A stretch of 64,000 nt of DNA from Erinaceus europaeus (GCF_950295315.1 NC_080171.1:33410361-33474360), one strand, 5' to 3'. Numbered from the stretch's first letter, positions 21,061-31,992 are shown. Numbers and translations: made by a program. The notes: generated from the sequence alone by a model not told the origin.

Positions 21061-21881
21061 GAAACTCCAAGATTAGGATGGTATGGTGGTAGTACATACA
21101 TAATTTTACCACGCTGCTCTGTTCTTAAAGACAAAGAAACAAAACCAGAAAGGCCCCCAAATCTCCATGAGAACTGGTCACCATGAAAATTTTTATGGTC
21201 CAGGTTCAAAACTCCTTCCTGGACTTCACTACTCCTAGGTATTCCTCTCTCTTTAATTGTGCTCTCTTTTTGCATTTGTAATAGTCCCTCTCTTGATGAG
21301 TTATATCTACTTTCAAAAATGGTCAGATACTATGATTTGAAAAAGGCATATACTCAAAGCTGCTTTTATTAAAATTTTTATTAAGGGATTTGCAAGCTTC
21401 TCCTTTGCTTTCTTTCTATTCTAGCTTCTCTCTGAGCTGCAAGTCAGAACAGTCAACCCAGAGGCAGTCGCTGAGAATTCATCACACATCATCAGTTATT
21501 AAGCACATGACTCTCGGGGATTCAGGTTAAAGAGTGAAGAATTCAGAGTCACCTGTGTCTTACCTGAAATTTAGGACTAAGTCAAAGTCTGTCAAATGTC
21601 TATATTTTTTGCATTGCTTGCACATATATTCTTAGAAAATATTACTAACTCTGTTTTCCTTACACACTTCTATCAATAGCTGTATTATTTAAAAGATGGT
21701 GCAAAATTCTGGTGCTATTGCAAAGTATGCAATTCCTACTGTCCTTCTCCTTCCCCTAAGTTCTCCCTCCCAATGCACACTACCCCTATATACAACACTC
21801 AGTTGATGACCATAGTGCCAGACACCCCAACCCCCAAAGATACCATTATTCTTAGTGCCAGCATAGAAAGACCTGATTTTC
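21061..21881. other. unique sequence, nothing recognised
   Basis: No repeat or gene signal. 21700-21850 is C-rich (CTTCTCCTTCCCC, CACCCCAACCCCC). Confidence 0.4.
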
Positions 21882-21966
21882 AGAGCATGGTCCCTAAATT
21901 AGCTATGTGAGCATCACTTAAAAAGTTGTAACACAAATTCTCAGACCCCAGTCTAGACCTACTAAC
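21882..21966 (+). mobile_element. MER5A-type hAT fragment
   Basis: ATGGTCCCTAAATTAGC, GAGCATCACTTAAAAAGTTG, CAAATTCTCAGACCCCAG and AGACCTACTAA match the order of MER5A (GGTCCCCGGACCAGC, CATCACCTGGGAACTTG, CAAATTCTCAGGCCCC, AGACCTACTGAAT). It is cut at 21966 by an L1 tail. Confidence 0.65.
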
Positions 21967-22115
21967 TACCCCTCTTATCCTATGGTCTTGTCAGTGTTTC
22001 CATTTTATAAATTAAATAAATAAATAATTTAAAGCATTAAAAAATGAATCTTTTCAGCCCCAAAACTCTGGTGAGACCATTCCTAGCTCATAGGACTCCT
22101 CAATTCTTACTTATT
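21967..22115 (+). mobile_element. L1u terminal pieces
   Basis: 21967-22045 is the last L1u segment (CTACCCCTCTTATCCTATGG, TTGTCAGTGTTTCC) with its A-rich tail. 22056-22115 matches an internal UTR block (CTCTGGTGAGACCATTCCTAGC, compare 455-505). Their order is reversed relative to the intact UTR, so two events or a rearrangement are needed. Confidence 0.7.
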
Positions 22116-22314
22116 TGTGTACCAAATAAGTCTTACAGCATCTTACTTGTGTACCCACAAACTCTGGGACAACAAAATAAATTACTCCCTTCTACTCTTT
22201 TCATTTAGAAGCAAATCTCTGTAAAGAAGATAAGGATGAATTAGTTCCATGAGTTCCAAACCACAGCCCCATTTCATTGCACCTCCAATTAATTCACCTA
22301 TCCCCAAATACACA

Positions 22315-22400
22315 AAGCAATTCAATAAATATTTGTTGAAAACTCACTATGTGCCAACTGCAGTTATCATCAGTGATTAGAAAAACAACAGGTATCAATT
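22315..22400 (-). mobile_element. L2 fragment
   Basis: CAATAAATATTTGTTGAAAAC, then CACTATGTGCCAACTGCAG, the well-known L2 3'-end antisense pattern. Confidence 0.65.
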
Positions 22401-23079
22401 CAAACTTGAATTCTCATATCTTCTTGTCATCTTTCTTCAGACTCAGTGTCCTGGGTTTGGCCATCTGACATTGTCAAGTCTTTGCCAATTTGACTCAGAT
22501 CATTAACAATCCTCAGAAACTGACAGTTGTTCTTGCGGTGACCGGTGACCATGCCAGTTCCCTGAACCCCTCATCTGAGGTTCGGATTATTTTTCTTTTT
22601 TTGTCTGTAAAGTTTTCATTTTCCTAAAAGAGTAAGTTCTCCCTTAAGGATGACTTTTTTCTCTGAGGACCCAGAATCAGACTTTTCAGCACTGTTGAGT
22701 TTTTGTTACTAGGCTCCAGTCTCCAACCAGGACATTCAATTCTGTTCCCATATCCCTATTCAGTCAGAGTACCAGCATTTTCATCAACTCACTCATTCTA
22801 GTCTTGGTTCTCAGACTCCATGTCTCCAGTTGCTATGGGAGGTTGATAATAATTCAAGAATTAGAGCCTAAAATGAGGGCAGCCACAGAGAGTGTTTGTC
22901 CCAGATAGAATATAAGTCAGGTGTCTAAATTGCTGTTATCTTCAGGAACCAGACCAATAATGTAAATATATTAAGCCACCTACGTACAACTCAATAGAGA
23001 GAGATGAGGTCTGTGGTAAAAACTGAAATTTAATGAGAATTCCAATTAAAAACAAATGGGCAGATTACTAAGTCACAGC
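22401..23079. other. unique sequence, nothing recognised
   Basis: No repeat or coding pattern recognised. Confidence 0.4.
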
Positions 23080-23190
23080 TTTTGAGCTCTTCAAGGACAG
23101 GATAGAAGCCTCTCTCTGACTTGGAAGTCCTTGCATTTGTTACACTACCTATACTTAACAGGTGCTTGAAGCAATGAACAAGTCAGTCCA
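23080..23190 (+). mobile_element. L2 fragment
   Basis: GAGCTCTTCAAGGACAGGAT, then CTTAACAGGTGCTTGAAGCAATGAAC corresponds to L2 GAGGGCAGGGAC and GTAGGTGCTCAATAAA. Confidence 0.55.
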
Positions 23191-23208
23191 TACAGAAGTG
23201 AAAGCAGG

Positions 23209-23415
23209 GGGCCAGGTGGTGGTGCACCTGGTTGAGTGCACGTATTACAATGTGTAAGGACCTGGGTTCAAGCCCCCGGTCCCCACCTGCAGGGGGAACG
23301 CTTTGCGAGTGGTGCAGCAGTGCCGCAGGTGTCTGTCTCTCTCCTTCTCTATCACCCCCTTCCCTCTTGATTTCTGGCTATCTCTATCCAATAAATAAAG
23401 ATTAAAAAACTTGAA
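23209..23415 (+). mobile_element. S2 SINE, near consensus
   Basis: GGGCCAGGTGGTGGTGCACCTGG head, GGGTTCAAGCCCCCGGTCCCC B box, CAGGGGGAACGCTTTGCGAG middle, CCAATAAATAAAG end and A tail. It is one of the best-preserved S2 copies and useful as a reference for the others. Confidence 0.92.
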
Positions 23416-23614
23416 AAATGAAAATATAAATGCTCTGCAACCTAAAATTAAAAAAAGAAGTGAAAGTGACTAAATAAACCAAATTGGAATAAGTGAAATT
23501 GAGACTTTACAGATTGGATCCTCACAATATAGAAAGCATAAAAGCTCACTTTTTTGAACTTGATCTGTTCACAAAACTGTCTGGGGCTTTTCCAAGCTTA
23601 TAAGAATTCTTTGG

Positions 23615-23775
23615 GGCCGAGTGGTTGCTCACCTGGTTGAGTACATTTGCAGGGGGGAAAGCTTTGCAAATGATGAAGCAGTGTTGCAGGTGTCTTTCTG
23701 TTTCTATCCCTCTCTGTCACCCCCTGTCCTCTCTCTTTCTGGCTGTCACTATCCAAAAAATAAAGATTAAAAAAA
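23615..23775 (+). mobile_element. S2 SINE with B-box deletion
   Basis: The head GGGGCCGAGTGGTTGCTCACC jumps from GAGTACATT straight to GCAGGGGGGAAAGCTTTGC, deleting the B box, then runs normally to AATAAAG and A9. AATTCTT at both edges suggests the duplication. Confidence 0.88.
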
Positions 23776-24599
23776 AATTCTTCAACTACTCTGTCTAAAG
23801 GGTTTTCTTTTTATTCAAATTTCATTATAGAAAGACAGATAATCAATGGATAGACGAGAGATAATATATTTTTACCTTCCTTTAAATCTTGGTTTTCTAT
23901 ACAATAAATTTTGAAAATTTAATATCAACTCCCCTAATGTTGCAATAAACCATAAGAACTGAGGAAAGTTAAATAAATGAAAGCAAGAGGTGAAAATATA
24001 TAAGCAGCCTTGGACACATTGGTTCTCATTTTATGGATGAAGTTTTTTAAGTCCAAGTTGTCTTCAGGCCTCATAGCTGCTACCTTCACTCATTTCCAGG
24101 AGTGGAGTTGGAGAAGAATCCAAAGAATTTTAACAGTAAATGATAAAAGAGCTACGAGTCATCTCAGACCTATCAAACCCCTGCTTGCACTAAGGTTGTA
24201 CTGCCCTTTCTGAGAGGGCATTCTTTTGTATTCTGTAAGACCTTATGAATTCTGTGTTTGAAGTTGAAGAATTCCATCTGTAGAGATGATGGTATGTGAC
24301 TTCAAGACCTTCTCTCAATCCTACAGGGAAAAACTGCTCACAAAAGCTGAAATAATCCAATATTGTCATGAGCATGCCCTATCCCTTAGTTGTGACTCAC
24401 CCTTTCTCTTTCTGTTCTTTCCTCCTGTCTTCTCTGCCTGCCTATCACCCCCTGACTCTGGGCCCCAGTGGAGCAGTATGAGCAGCTTCTGAACTGTATC
24501 CTCTCTCATTATATTGCTACATATTTCCATAGTGATGACACTGAGTTCCTATTAACTTGTCAATGCTTGATTCTAGAACTATATTAGTTTCATTGATTG
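23776..24599. other. unique sequence, nothing recognised
   Basis: No repeat or gene recognised. Confidence 0.4.
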
Positions 24600-24772
24600 G
24601 CTGACTGACTGTCTGACTGATAGATTATTGAAAGAGAGATATAGAAAGATACAGAAAGACCAGAGCACTATTCTGCTCTGGCTTACGGTGATGCTGAAAA
24701 TTGAACCTTGGACCTCAGACACTCAGTCATGAAAGTCTTATTGCATAACGATTATGCTATCTTCCCAGTTCA
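24600..24772 (-). mobile_element. S4 SINE with GACT-rich tail
   Basis: A (GACT)-like tail (CTGACTGACTGTCTGACTG) is followed by reverse S4: CCAGAGCACTATTCTGCTCTGG, TTGAACCTTGGACCTCAGAC, ATTGCATAACGATTATGC. Confidence 0.75.
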
Positions 24773-24814
24773 TTAATTAGTATATTTGAGGTATATTTAA
24801 AAAAAAGGAAATTA

Positions 24815-25375
24815 GATGTGATCTGGAGCCCATATTCAGCTTAGGAGCCTACGTGACCTCTGCATTCCTGTAGATCTGAGCTCACATTCTGTGGTCATGA
24901 GTAGGAACATTCCAAGATGCCCCAATTTCAGGACCCATCTTCCTCAGGTGCAGCATAGAGTAAGTATGTTGTCCAGCCTCTCTTCAGAGGACAAAATATT
25001 CTCTGATGTTGTTGATCCACATTGAGGGTAAGGTCCTATCCGGGCCCACAAAGGGGTCTATTGTGTTGTTCCTGATATAGATGACTCCCCAGAGCCCCAC
25101 CCCACTAGGGAAAGAGAGAGGCAGTATGGGAGTATGGATCAACCTGTCAGCACCCATGTTCAGTGGGGAAGCAATTACAGGAGCCAGACCTTCCACCTTC
25201 TGCATCCCACAATGACACTGGGTCCATACTCCCAGAAAGTTAAAGAATAGGAAAGCTATCAGGGGAGGGAAGGGGATGGGATACAGAGATCTGGTGGTGG
25301 GAATTGTGTAGAATTGTACCCTCTTATCTTATGGCTTTTGTCAGTGTTTCCTTTTTATAAATAAAAAATTAGAAA
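24815..25375 (+). mobile_element. L1u with 5' inversion (twin priming)
   Basis: 25081-25375 is the L1u terminal region in plus sense (CCCCAGAGCCCCACCCCACTAGG to CCTTTTTATAAATAAAAAATT). 24815-25080 is an upstream UTR segment in the opposite sense: its reverse complement contains CAACACAATAGACCCCTTTGTG and TGAATATGGGCTCCAGATC, found in plus sense at 27.2-27.4 and 33.9-34.1 kb. Duplication AAAAAAAAGGAAATTA / AAAAAAAAGGAGATTA flanks it (24799-24814, 25373-25388). Confidence 0.85.
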
Positions 25376-25414
25376 AAAAAGGAGATTAACAGTAGGGTAC
25401 CAAAGAAAAAACCC

Positions 25415-25690
25415 AGGAGTCGGGCGATAGAGCAGCAGGTTAATCACAGGTGGCACAAAGCACAAGGACTGGCATGGGGATCACAGTCAAGCCCCCAGAT
25501 TCCCACCTGCAGGGGAGTTGCTTCACAGGTGGTGAAGTGGGTCTGTGGGTGTCTGTCTCTCCCCCTCTCTGTCTTCCCCATCTCTCTCCATTTCACTCTG
25601 TCCTATCCAACAACTACGACATCAATCATAACTATGACAATAAAACAAGGGCAACAAAAGGGAATAAATGTTTTTTTAAAAAGCCTTAAA
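25415..25690 (+). mobile_element. S1 SINE, short form (first of a pair)
   Basis: GGAGTCGGGCGATAGAGCAGC head, degraded B box (ACAGTCAAGCCCCC), tail ACAAGGGCAACAAAAGGG and AAATG. GAAAAAACCC on its left (25405-25414) recurs only after the second SINE (26061-26070). Confidence 0.92.
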
Positions 25691-25705
25691 AAAAAAAAAA
25701 AAAAG

Positions 25706-26060
25706 AGGGAGTCCAGCGGTGGCGCAGTGGGTTAAGCGCACGTGGCGCAAAGCGCAGGGACCAGAGTAAGGATCCCGGTTCGAGCCCCCGGCTCCCCACC
25801 TACAGGGGAGTCGCTTCACGGGCGGTGAAGCAGGTTTGCAGGTGTCTATCTTTCTCTCCCCTCTCTCTGTCTTCCCCTCCTCTCTCCATTTCTCTCTGTC
25901 CTTTCCAACAACAAAGCAACGTCAACAATGGCAATAATAACCGCAACGAGGCTGCAACAACTAGGGCAACAAAAAGGGGAAAAAAATGGCCTCCAGGAGC
26001 GGTGGATTCATGGTGCAGGCACCGAGTCCAGCAATAACCCTGGAGGAAAAAAAGAAAAAA
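25706..26060 (+). mobile_element. S1 SINE, long form, intact boxes (second of a pair)
   Basis: Full length with intact A box (TGGCGCAGTGGG) and B box (GGTTCGAGCCCCCGG), pyrimidine stretch, tail and 3' module (GGCCTCCAGGAGCGGTGG to CCCTGGAGG). It follows the A run of the first SINE and lies inside the same GAAAAAACCC duplication, so it landed in the other's A tail or both moved together. Confidence 0.93.
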
Positions 26061-28060
26061 GAAAAAACCCTGGGTGGAGGGTGAGGGTGAATGTTCAGCT
26101 TCATGGGGCGGGGGTGGGAGTGAGAGGATGGGATGGGACACAGTCTTTTGGTGGTGGGAATGGTGTTTATGTACACTCCTATCAATCTGCAGTCATACAA
26201 GTCACTACTTAATTAATATGAGAGGGGAAAAATTGATTGAATATCTCAAACTTTTTAAAGCACAGACTGACTATTTTTAATACACAGACTGAGTCTTTGA
26301 TATGTTGACTCTCTTACAAGCTTAGTCCAGGGAGAACAAAAGCAACTGGTGGCATAGCTATATGCAAACAATGTCAAAGGACATGAAATATGGTGAGGGT
26401 GTGTATGATACAGCAAATACTAACAAAGAGATTCTTCAAAGTTAACCCAATTGCCAAACAATGTGATTATTGCAATAACTATCTATTGTCTTCTTAAACC
26501 CTAAGACAACAGGAATCTCCCGCTTCCTCTATAGAGCCTATGTTTCTCCCAATCCTGGAATCTCTGGGGTGGGGCTCACTTCCCTACATGATTCTCTCAA
26601 GTCAGGCCAAATGATATTGCATCCACTGATTCCAACCTAATCAATGCAACAAGTACCATCTCAGCATGCTTCACCTCAGACTGTGTACAGAGACATCAGG
26701 CATGGATTGCCAACCCCTCACCCTCATCACTCCAGTGAGACCTTTCCTTTCATGGTAGTTTCTAATTCCATTTAAGGAGGTTCACTTTCTAACAAAGTCC
26801 CAAAACCTAGATATAGACCAGGTCCCATAAGATAGAGCATATGTTCACATGTATCTATAAATTAGGGCAAAATATATACCTGAAAGCAAAAATACACAGT
26901 AGTCTGTAGTGAGTCAGTATAAAGTTCATAATAAAACAGAGTCTACTTAGACTTAGATACCCTCCTTACCTACTTCCTATTACAGTTCTCTCACTCACTC
27001 CAAAGTTAACCTTAGCAAAGCAAGGATTGCAAAAGTTGAATTAGGGCAAGAGACTGGCATACTTTAACAATTACTCTTTAGTCACTATCAGGCCATTCCA
27101 CCAGCTGGAGCCCTAATTGGGGAGTCCTGAGTCTCCCAAACAGACTTGATGGGCCTAGACCTCAAATAAATACCTCTCTCCATTGTTTCCGGTCATCTCT
27201 ATCAGGAACAACAAAATAGACCCCTTTGTGGACCCCCATAGGACCTTGCCTTCAACCTGGATCAACAACGGTAGAGAATGTTCCCTCCTCCAAAGGGAGG
27301 CTGGACAATATACTCTATGCTACACCTGAGAAAGATGTGTCTATATTGGGGCAGCATGGAACGTTCCTACTCATGACTACAGAATGTGAGCTCAGGTCTA
27401 GAGAGATGTAAAGGTCACACAGGCTTCTAAACTAATTATGAGCCCCAGATCACATCAAATTGATGGCATTTACAGTAATATTTATACCCCTTTCCCATAT
27501 TAGGGAGCTACTCTCTTCCCTGATCCAGCTTTCTGGTCCTTTTCCCAGCCATGATATCATCACCCCAGACAATAATTAGGATTCACCTGAATTCCAGCCT
27601 TTAAGTCTATAATTGTCCAACAGTTTGTTTGGCTTTGTATATTAACTCTCTTTTCAGCCACCAGGTTCCCAGATGCTAGCAGGATGTGACCAGACTTCCC
27701 TGGACAGACAACCTTACCAATATGCCTTGGAGCTCCGCTTCCCCAGAGCCCTTCCCCACTAGGGAAAGAAAAAGACAGGATGGGAGTATGGATCAACCTG
27801 TCAACACCCATGTTCATCAGGGAAGCAATTACAGAAGCCAGACCTTCCACCTTCTGCATCCCACAATGATCTTGGGTCCATACTCCCAGATGCTTAAAGA
27901 GTAGGAAAGCTATCAGGGGAGGGGTTGGTATATAGAGGTCTGGTGGTGGGAATTGTGTGAAGCTGTACCCCTCTTATCCTATGGTTTTGTCAATGTTCCC
28001 TTTTTATAAATAAAAAATTTTAAAAAGAAAAAAAAAGAAAAAGGAGATTAAAAAAAAAAG

Positions 28061-28215
28061 ATAGGGGTTGGAGGAATTATACAGTGATAGTACACTAGAC
28101 TTGCATGCTCAGATTCCAGAGGTCCCAGGTTCAATCCTTGACACTACACTAGGCCAAAATAGATCAGTGCTCTTTAGCTGGTCTATTAGTTCATGAAAAT
28201 AACTCTTAGTTGGGG
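28061..28215 (+). mobile_element. S4 SINE
   Basis: GGGGTTGGAGGAATTATACAGTG head, CCCAGGTTCAATCCTTGACAC B box, CAAAATAGATCAGTGCTC middle. Confidence 0.7.
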
Positions 28216-28555
28216 GAGGAGTGAACAACACACACATATATACTAGAAATAGATTCTCTTAGAGTTTTGAAGGCCAGACATCTAAAAATCACTATCTTCA
28301 GACCACACTCCCTCCTGAGATTCTAGAGGGAGAATCTTGCTTCTTATCTCTTCCAGCTTCTAGTGGTTGCTGGTTATCCTTGACCGGTGGCTACATCTAT
28401 CTGATTGCTGACCCTGTGTCCACACTGTTTTCTCCACTTATGTCTATATAATTCCCTTCTGTCTCTCTCTTATAAGTACACATGTGGTAGTATTTAGGAC
28501 TCACACCGAATATACAGAGTTAATCTCCTACCCCTTAAAATCTTTAACTTGAAAG
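28216..28555. other. unique sequence, nothing recognised
   Basis: No repeat or gene recognised. Confidence 0.4.
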
Positions 28556-28745
28556 TCCATGGGGTAACTCATCTAGTAGGGAAAATGCCTTACTAGAGCA
28601 AAGCCCCAGATTGGTGCCCTGGCACTACACAGGGGAATAGTCACAGACAGTGGAACAATACTGTTGTGTCTCCCTCTCTGTCTCCCTTTCTTTGTATGTA
28701 TGTATGTATATATTTATCTATCTTTGAAACAGAAAAAAATGAAAA
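28556..28745 (+). mobile_element. S5 SINE
   Basis: GGGGTAACTCATCTAGTAGGG head, GGTGCCCTGGCACTAC, TCTCCCTCTCTGTCTCCC and a (GTAT)n-type end with GAAACAGAAAAAAATG. Confidence 0.6.
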
Positions 28746-28869
28746 GCTAGCCTACGAGTTGTGGATCACACCTGCATGAGGTCCTGCCACTGCAAAAAAC
28801 AAACAAACCTTTAACGTAGTCACATTAACAAAGATCCTTTTTCTCCTCCTTCTGTTATTTGTTCCTTTT

Positions 28870-29124
28870 TTATTATTTTTTATATTTAATCCCTTTTATT
28901 GCCCTTATTGTTGTAGTTGTTGTAGGATAGGACAGAGAGAAATGGAGAGAGGAAGGGAAGACAGAAAGGGAGAGAGAAAGATAGACACCTACAGACCTGC
29001 TTCACTGCTTGTGAAGCAACTCCCCTACAGGTGGGGAGCCAGGGGCTCAGACCAGGATCCTTATGCAGGTCATTGCCCTTGGTGCCATGTGCGCTTACCC
29101 CTTTGCGCTACCACCATACTCCCT
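28870..29124 (-). mobile_element. S1 SINE
   Basis: Reverse S1: TTGCCCTTATTGTTGTAG, GGATAGGACAGAGAG, GGGGCTCAGACCAGGATCC (reverse B box) and CTTTGCGCTACCACCATACTCCC (reverse head). Duplication TGTTCCTTTT lies at 28860-28869 and 29125-29134. Confidence 0.9.
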
Positions 29125-29134
29125 TGTTCCTTTT

Positions 29135-29290
29135 CTTTTTTTTTTTAATAGAGAGGAGAAACAGGGAGAGAAGGAAAGATACCATAGCACTAAAGAGTCC
29201 TCCACTGGAATATAGACCAAGCTTGAATCTGGGTTGCACTGCGTGGAAAAGCAGACATCCTCCAAGATGAGCTTTCTCACTAGCCCTAAA
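29135..29290 (-). mobile_element. S5/S4-type SINE
   Basis: AGAGAGGAGAAACAGGGAGAG, AGCTTGAATCTGGGTTGCACTGC and GAGCTTTCTCACTAGCCC are the reverse of an S5-like tRNA head and B box. Confidence 0.65.
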
Positions 29291-30559
29291 ACCAATAGTT
29301 ATGTTTTCCAAGTGTCTAAGCTGGTGGAGTCTTGGGGACAGGCTTTTTTTTTTTAAGCTGATTCAAAGGACCTTCTCATATTATCACATTCTGTGAGCAG
29401 TGCCAATTCGATACCCAAAGTCTTATACCCAAGAGAGTTAGTGTTGTTCTGTTTGAGTGGCTTTAGTTAAATACCACAATTATCTTGGATGGCAAAGTAT
29501 GGTGACGTAACACATTTCCCAATTATAAATGTCTATCTTGTTTAATGCCTACTTCCTTTGGTCTGGTTTTTCCAAGAGCAACAGCTGTTTGTGTTGTTTT
29601 TTTTTGTCATTACAATAGTCCATTACACTTTCCCCTTTTCTCCTTTGCTCTCTGGCATCAAAACTAAGACTGGTAAAAATTAACCAAGTCTGAAGATTCA
29701 TTCCTAAGCCTGGCATTGGTATCCCTACAGAAGTAGATCTCTCTGGGATTCATGGTAGATCCAGTGTACATGTCTACTACTGATTTCCCTCCAAAGATTT
29801 AGACATGGCACAAGTCAGACCCAGTTAGAGTCATATCTCACTTATGAGAGTAAATTCTACTCAATTTTCCTAGAAATGAAATAAAATAAAAATCCCTTTT
29901 GGGGAGACTCGTACTGTGTTCATATTTGTTCAGATGGCTTAATATTCCTCGCAAGACATTCTTCCGCAAATAGCCTCTAAAGACAGTCTCTAGCTTCTGT
30001 AAAATATGTGGATTAAATTTCTTTGAAAAATAATAATAATAAAGTATATTCAAACTATTTAGAAGAATCCATAAGCCTTGTACTGTGGGATGTCATCCAA
30101 ACCAGCCTAAGGATGCCACCCAAGCTTAACTAGAAGAGTGGTTTCCCACTTAAATACAAATATAATTTTATCTCTTTAGGGGGTAGATTTTTGTTTGCTT
30201 CAACTACAGCACTTGGGACAGAAAAAGTCTCATGCCAAAAAACAAAGAGCATGCTCTATACCCTTTACTAGTTCTCATAATAGTTTTCCAATTCTCCTCA
30301 TGCCGTGCTGAGAAAGAAAATAAAAATTATCCACGCCTTTGTCAAAATCCGATGCTTTGGGAAATTATTTTTTCTGACCACTTTTAAAAATTTCAACCTC
30401 TGACTAAAAGAAAAGGAAATTAAAGTGATATGTTTTCCTAATCCTAAGGTTTTAAGCAAACAATGAGACATTCATGCTGTAAAAATTGTTACATTTGTTC
30501 AAAATCCAAAAATAGTCTGAGAAAAGCCCTTTACCGATGTGTTGAGACCTGTACTTCAG
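29291..30559. other. 1.27 kb unique sequence, nothing recognised
   Basis: Repeat-poor and AT-rich. No coding frame or splice pattern stands out. Confidence 0.4.
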
Positions 30560-30571
30560 AGAGTTTGCTAA

Positions 30572-31980
30572 GGTTTGAGGTTGAGGGTATATGTTCAGCT
30601 TCATGGGGCCGAGGGGAGGGGTGGTAGAGGAGAGTGATGGGACACAGTCTTTGGGTGGTGGGAATGGTGTTTATGTACACTCCTATTAGTCTGCAGTCAT
30701 ATAAGTCACTATTTAATTAATATGAGAGGGGAAAATTGATTGAATATCTCAAAATTTTTAATGCACAGACCATAGGCTGAGTCTTTGATATGTTGACTTT
30801 CTTAAAAGCTTAGACCAGGGAGAACAGAAGCAACCAGTGACACAGCTATATACAAATAATATCATAGGACATAAATTATGGTGATGTTGTGTATGATACA
30901 GCAAATCCTAACAAAGGGACATAGTCTGAAGTGAAACATGCTGAGGTGGTACCTGTTGCGTTGATCAGGTTGGGATCGGCGAATATAGCAATTCCTAACA
31001 AAGGGATATTTCAAAGTTAACCCAATTGCCAAATAATCTGATTATAGCAATAACTATCTATTGCCTTCTTAAACCCTAAGACAGCAGGAACCTCCCTCCA
31101 CTATAGAGCCTATTTTTTCCCAGTCCTGGAACCTCTAGAGTGAGGCTCACTTTCCTGCATGCTTCTCTCAATTCATACCAATGATATCTCATCTGCTGAT
31201 CCCAACCTAACAAACACAATGAGTACCACCTCAGTATGCTTCACTTCTGACTGTGTCCAGAGATGTCAGGCATGGAATGTCAACCCCTCCCATAATTGGG
31301 AGCTACTCTCTTCCCTGATCCAGCTTTCTGGTCCTTTTTCCAGCCATGACATCATCTTCCCAGACAATAACATGAATCCACCTGCAAAGCAGATTTCAGG
31401 CTCAGGAGAAAGAAAGAAAAAAAAAAAAAACCTAGTATAGCCACAGGCCTTTTGGAATATAACTAAAATATGCCTACTAAATATCTACAGAACAGAGAAC
31501 CCCCCCCCAACTTTTCATCTACACTACTCCAGCCTTTAGGTTCATGATTAGTCAACAAGTTGTTTGGCTTTATATATTAACTCTTTTCAGCCACCAGATT
31601 CCAGATGCTAGCATGATGACAACCAGACTTCCCTGGACAGACAACCCCACCAATGTGTCATGGAACTCCAATTTCTCCAGTCCCCACCCTACTAGGGAAA
31701 GAGAGAGACAGGCTGGGAGTATGGATCAACCTGTCAATGCCCATGTTCAGCGGGGAAGCAATTACAGAAGACAGACCTTCCACCTTCTGCATCCCACAAT
31801 GATCTTGGGTCCATACTCCCAGAGGGTTAAAGAATAGGAAAGCTATCAAGGGAGGGGATGGGATATGTATTTCTGGTGGTGGGAATTGTGTGGAGTTGTT
31901 CCCCTCTTACCCTGTAGTTTTTGTCAGTGTTTCCTTTTTATAAATAATAAAATTAAATTAAATTAAAGATTTTTTTAAAA
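30572..31980 (+). mobile_element. L1u copy, 3' UTR only, with internal inverted repeat
   Basis: It starts with GGTTTGAGGTTGAGGG and GTTCAGCTTCATGGGG, near the beginning of the UTR, and ends in AAATAATAAAATTAAATT. A perfect 12-bp duplication, AGAGTTTGCTAA, lies at 30560-30571 and 31981-31992. Compared with the 25.4-28.0 kb copy it lacks about 0.7 kb (jump near 31290). It also has an extra block of about 70 bp (30922-30990), which is a reverse copy of its own sequence at about 31192-31262. Confidence 0.92.
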
Positions 31981-31992
31981 AGAGTTTGCTAA

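Larger units (their letters stand above)
25390..28037 (+). mobile_element. L1u copy, almost complete ~2-kb 3' UTR, with two SINEs
   Basis: It begins with CAGTAGGGTACCAAAG, which in the 11-13 kb copy lies about 50 bp past the ORF2 stop. Two SINEs interrupt it at 25415-26060; it then runs from GGTGAGGGTGAATGTTCAGC to CCTTTTTATAAATAAAAAATTTT and the tail. The UTR part adds up to about 2.0 kb. Its perfect duplication AAAAAGGAGATTAA (25376-25389, 28038-28051) overlaps that of the preceding inverted L1u. Confidence 0.9.
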
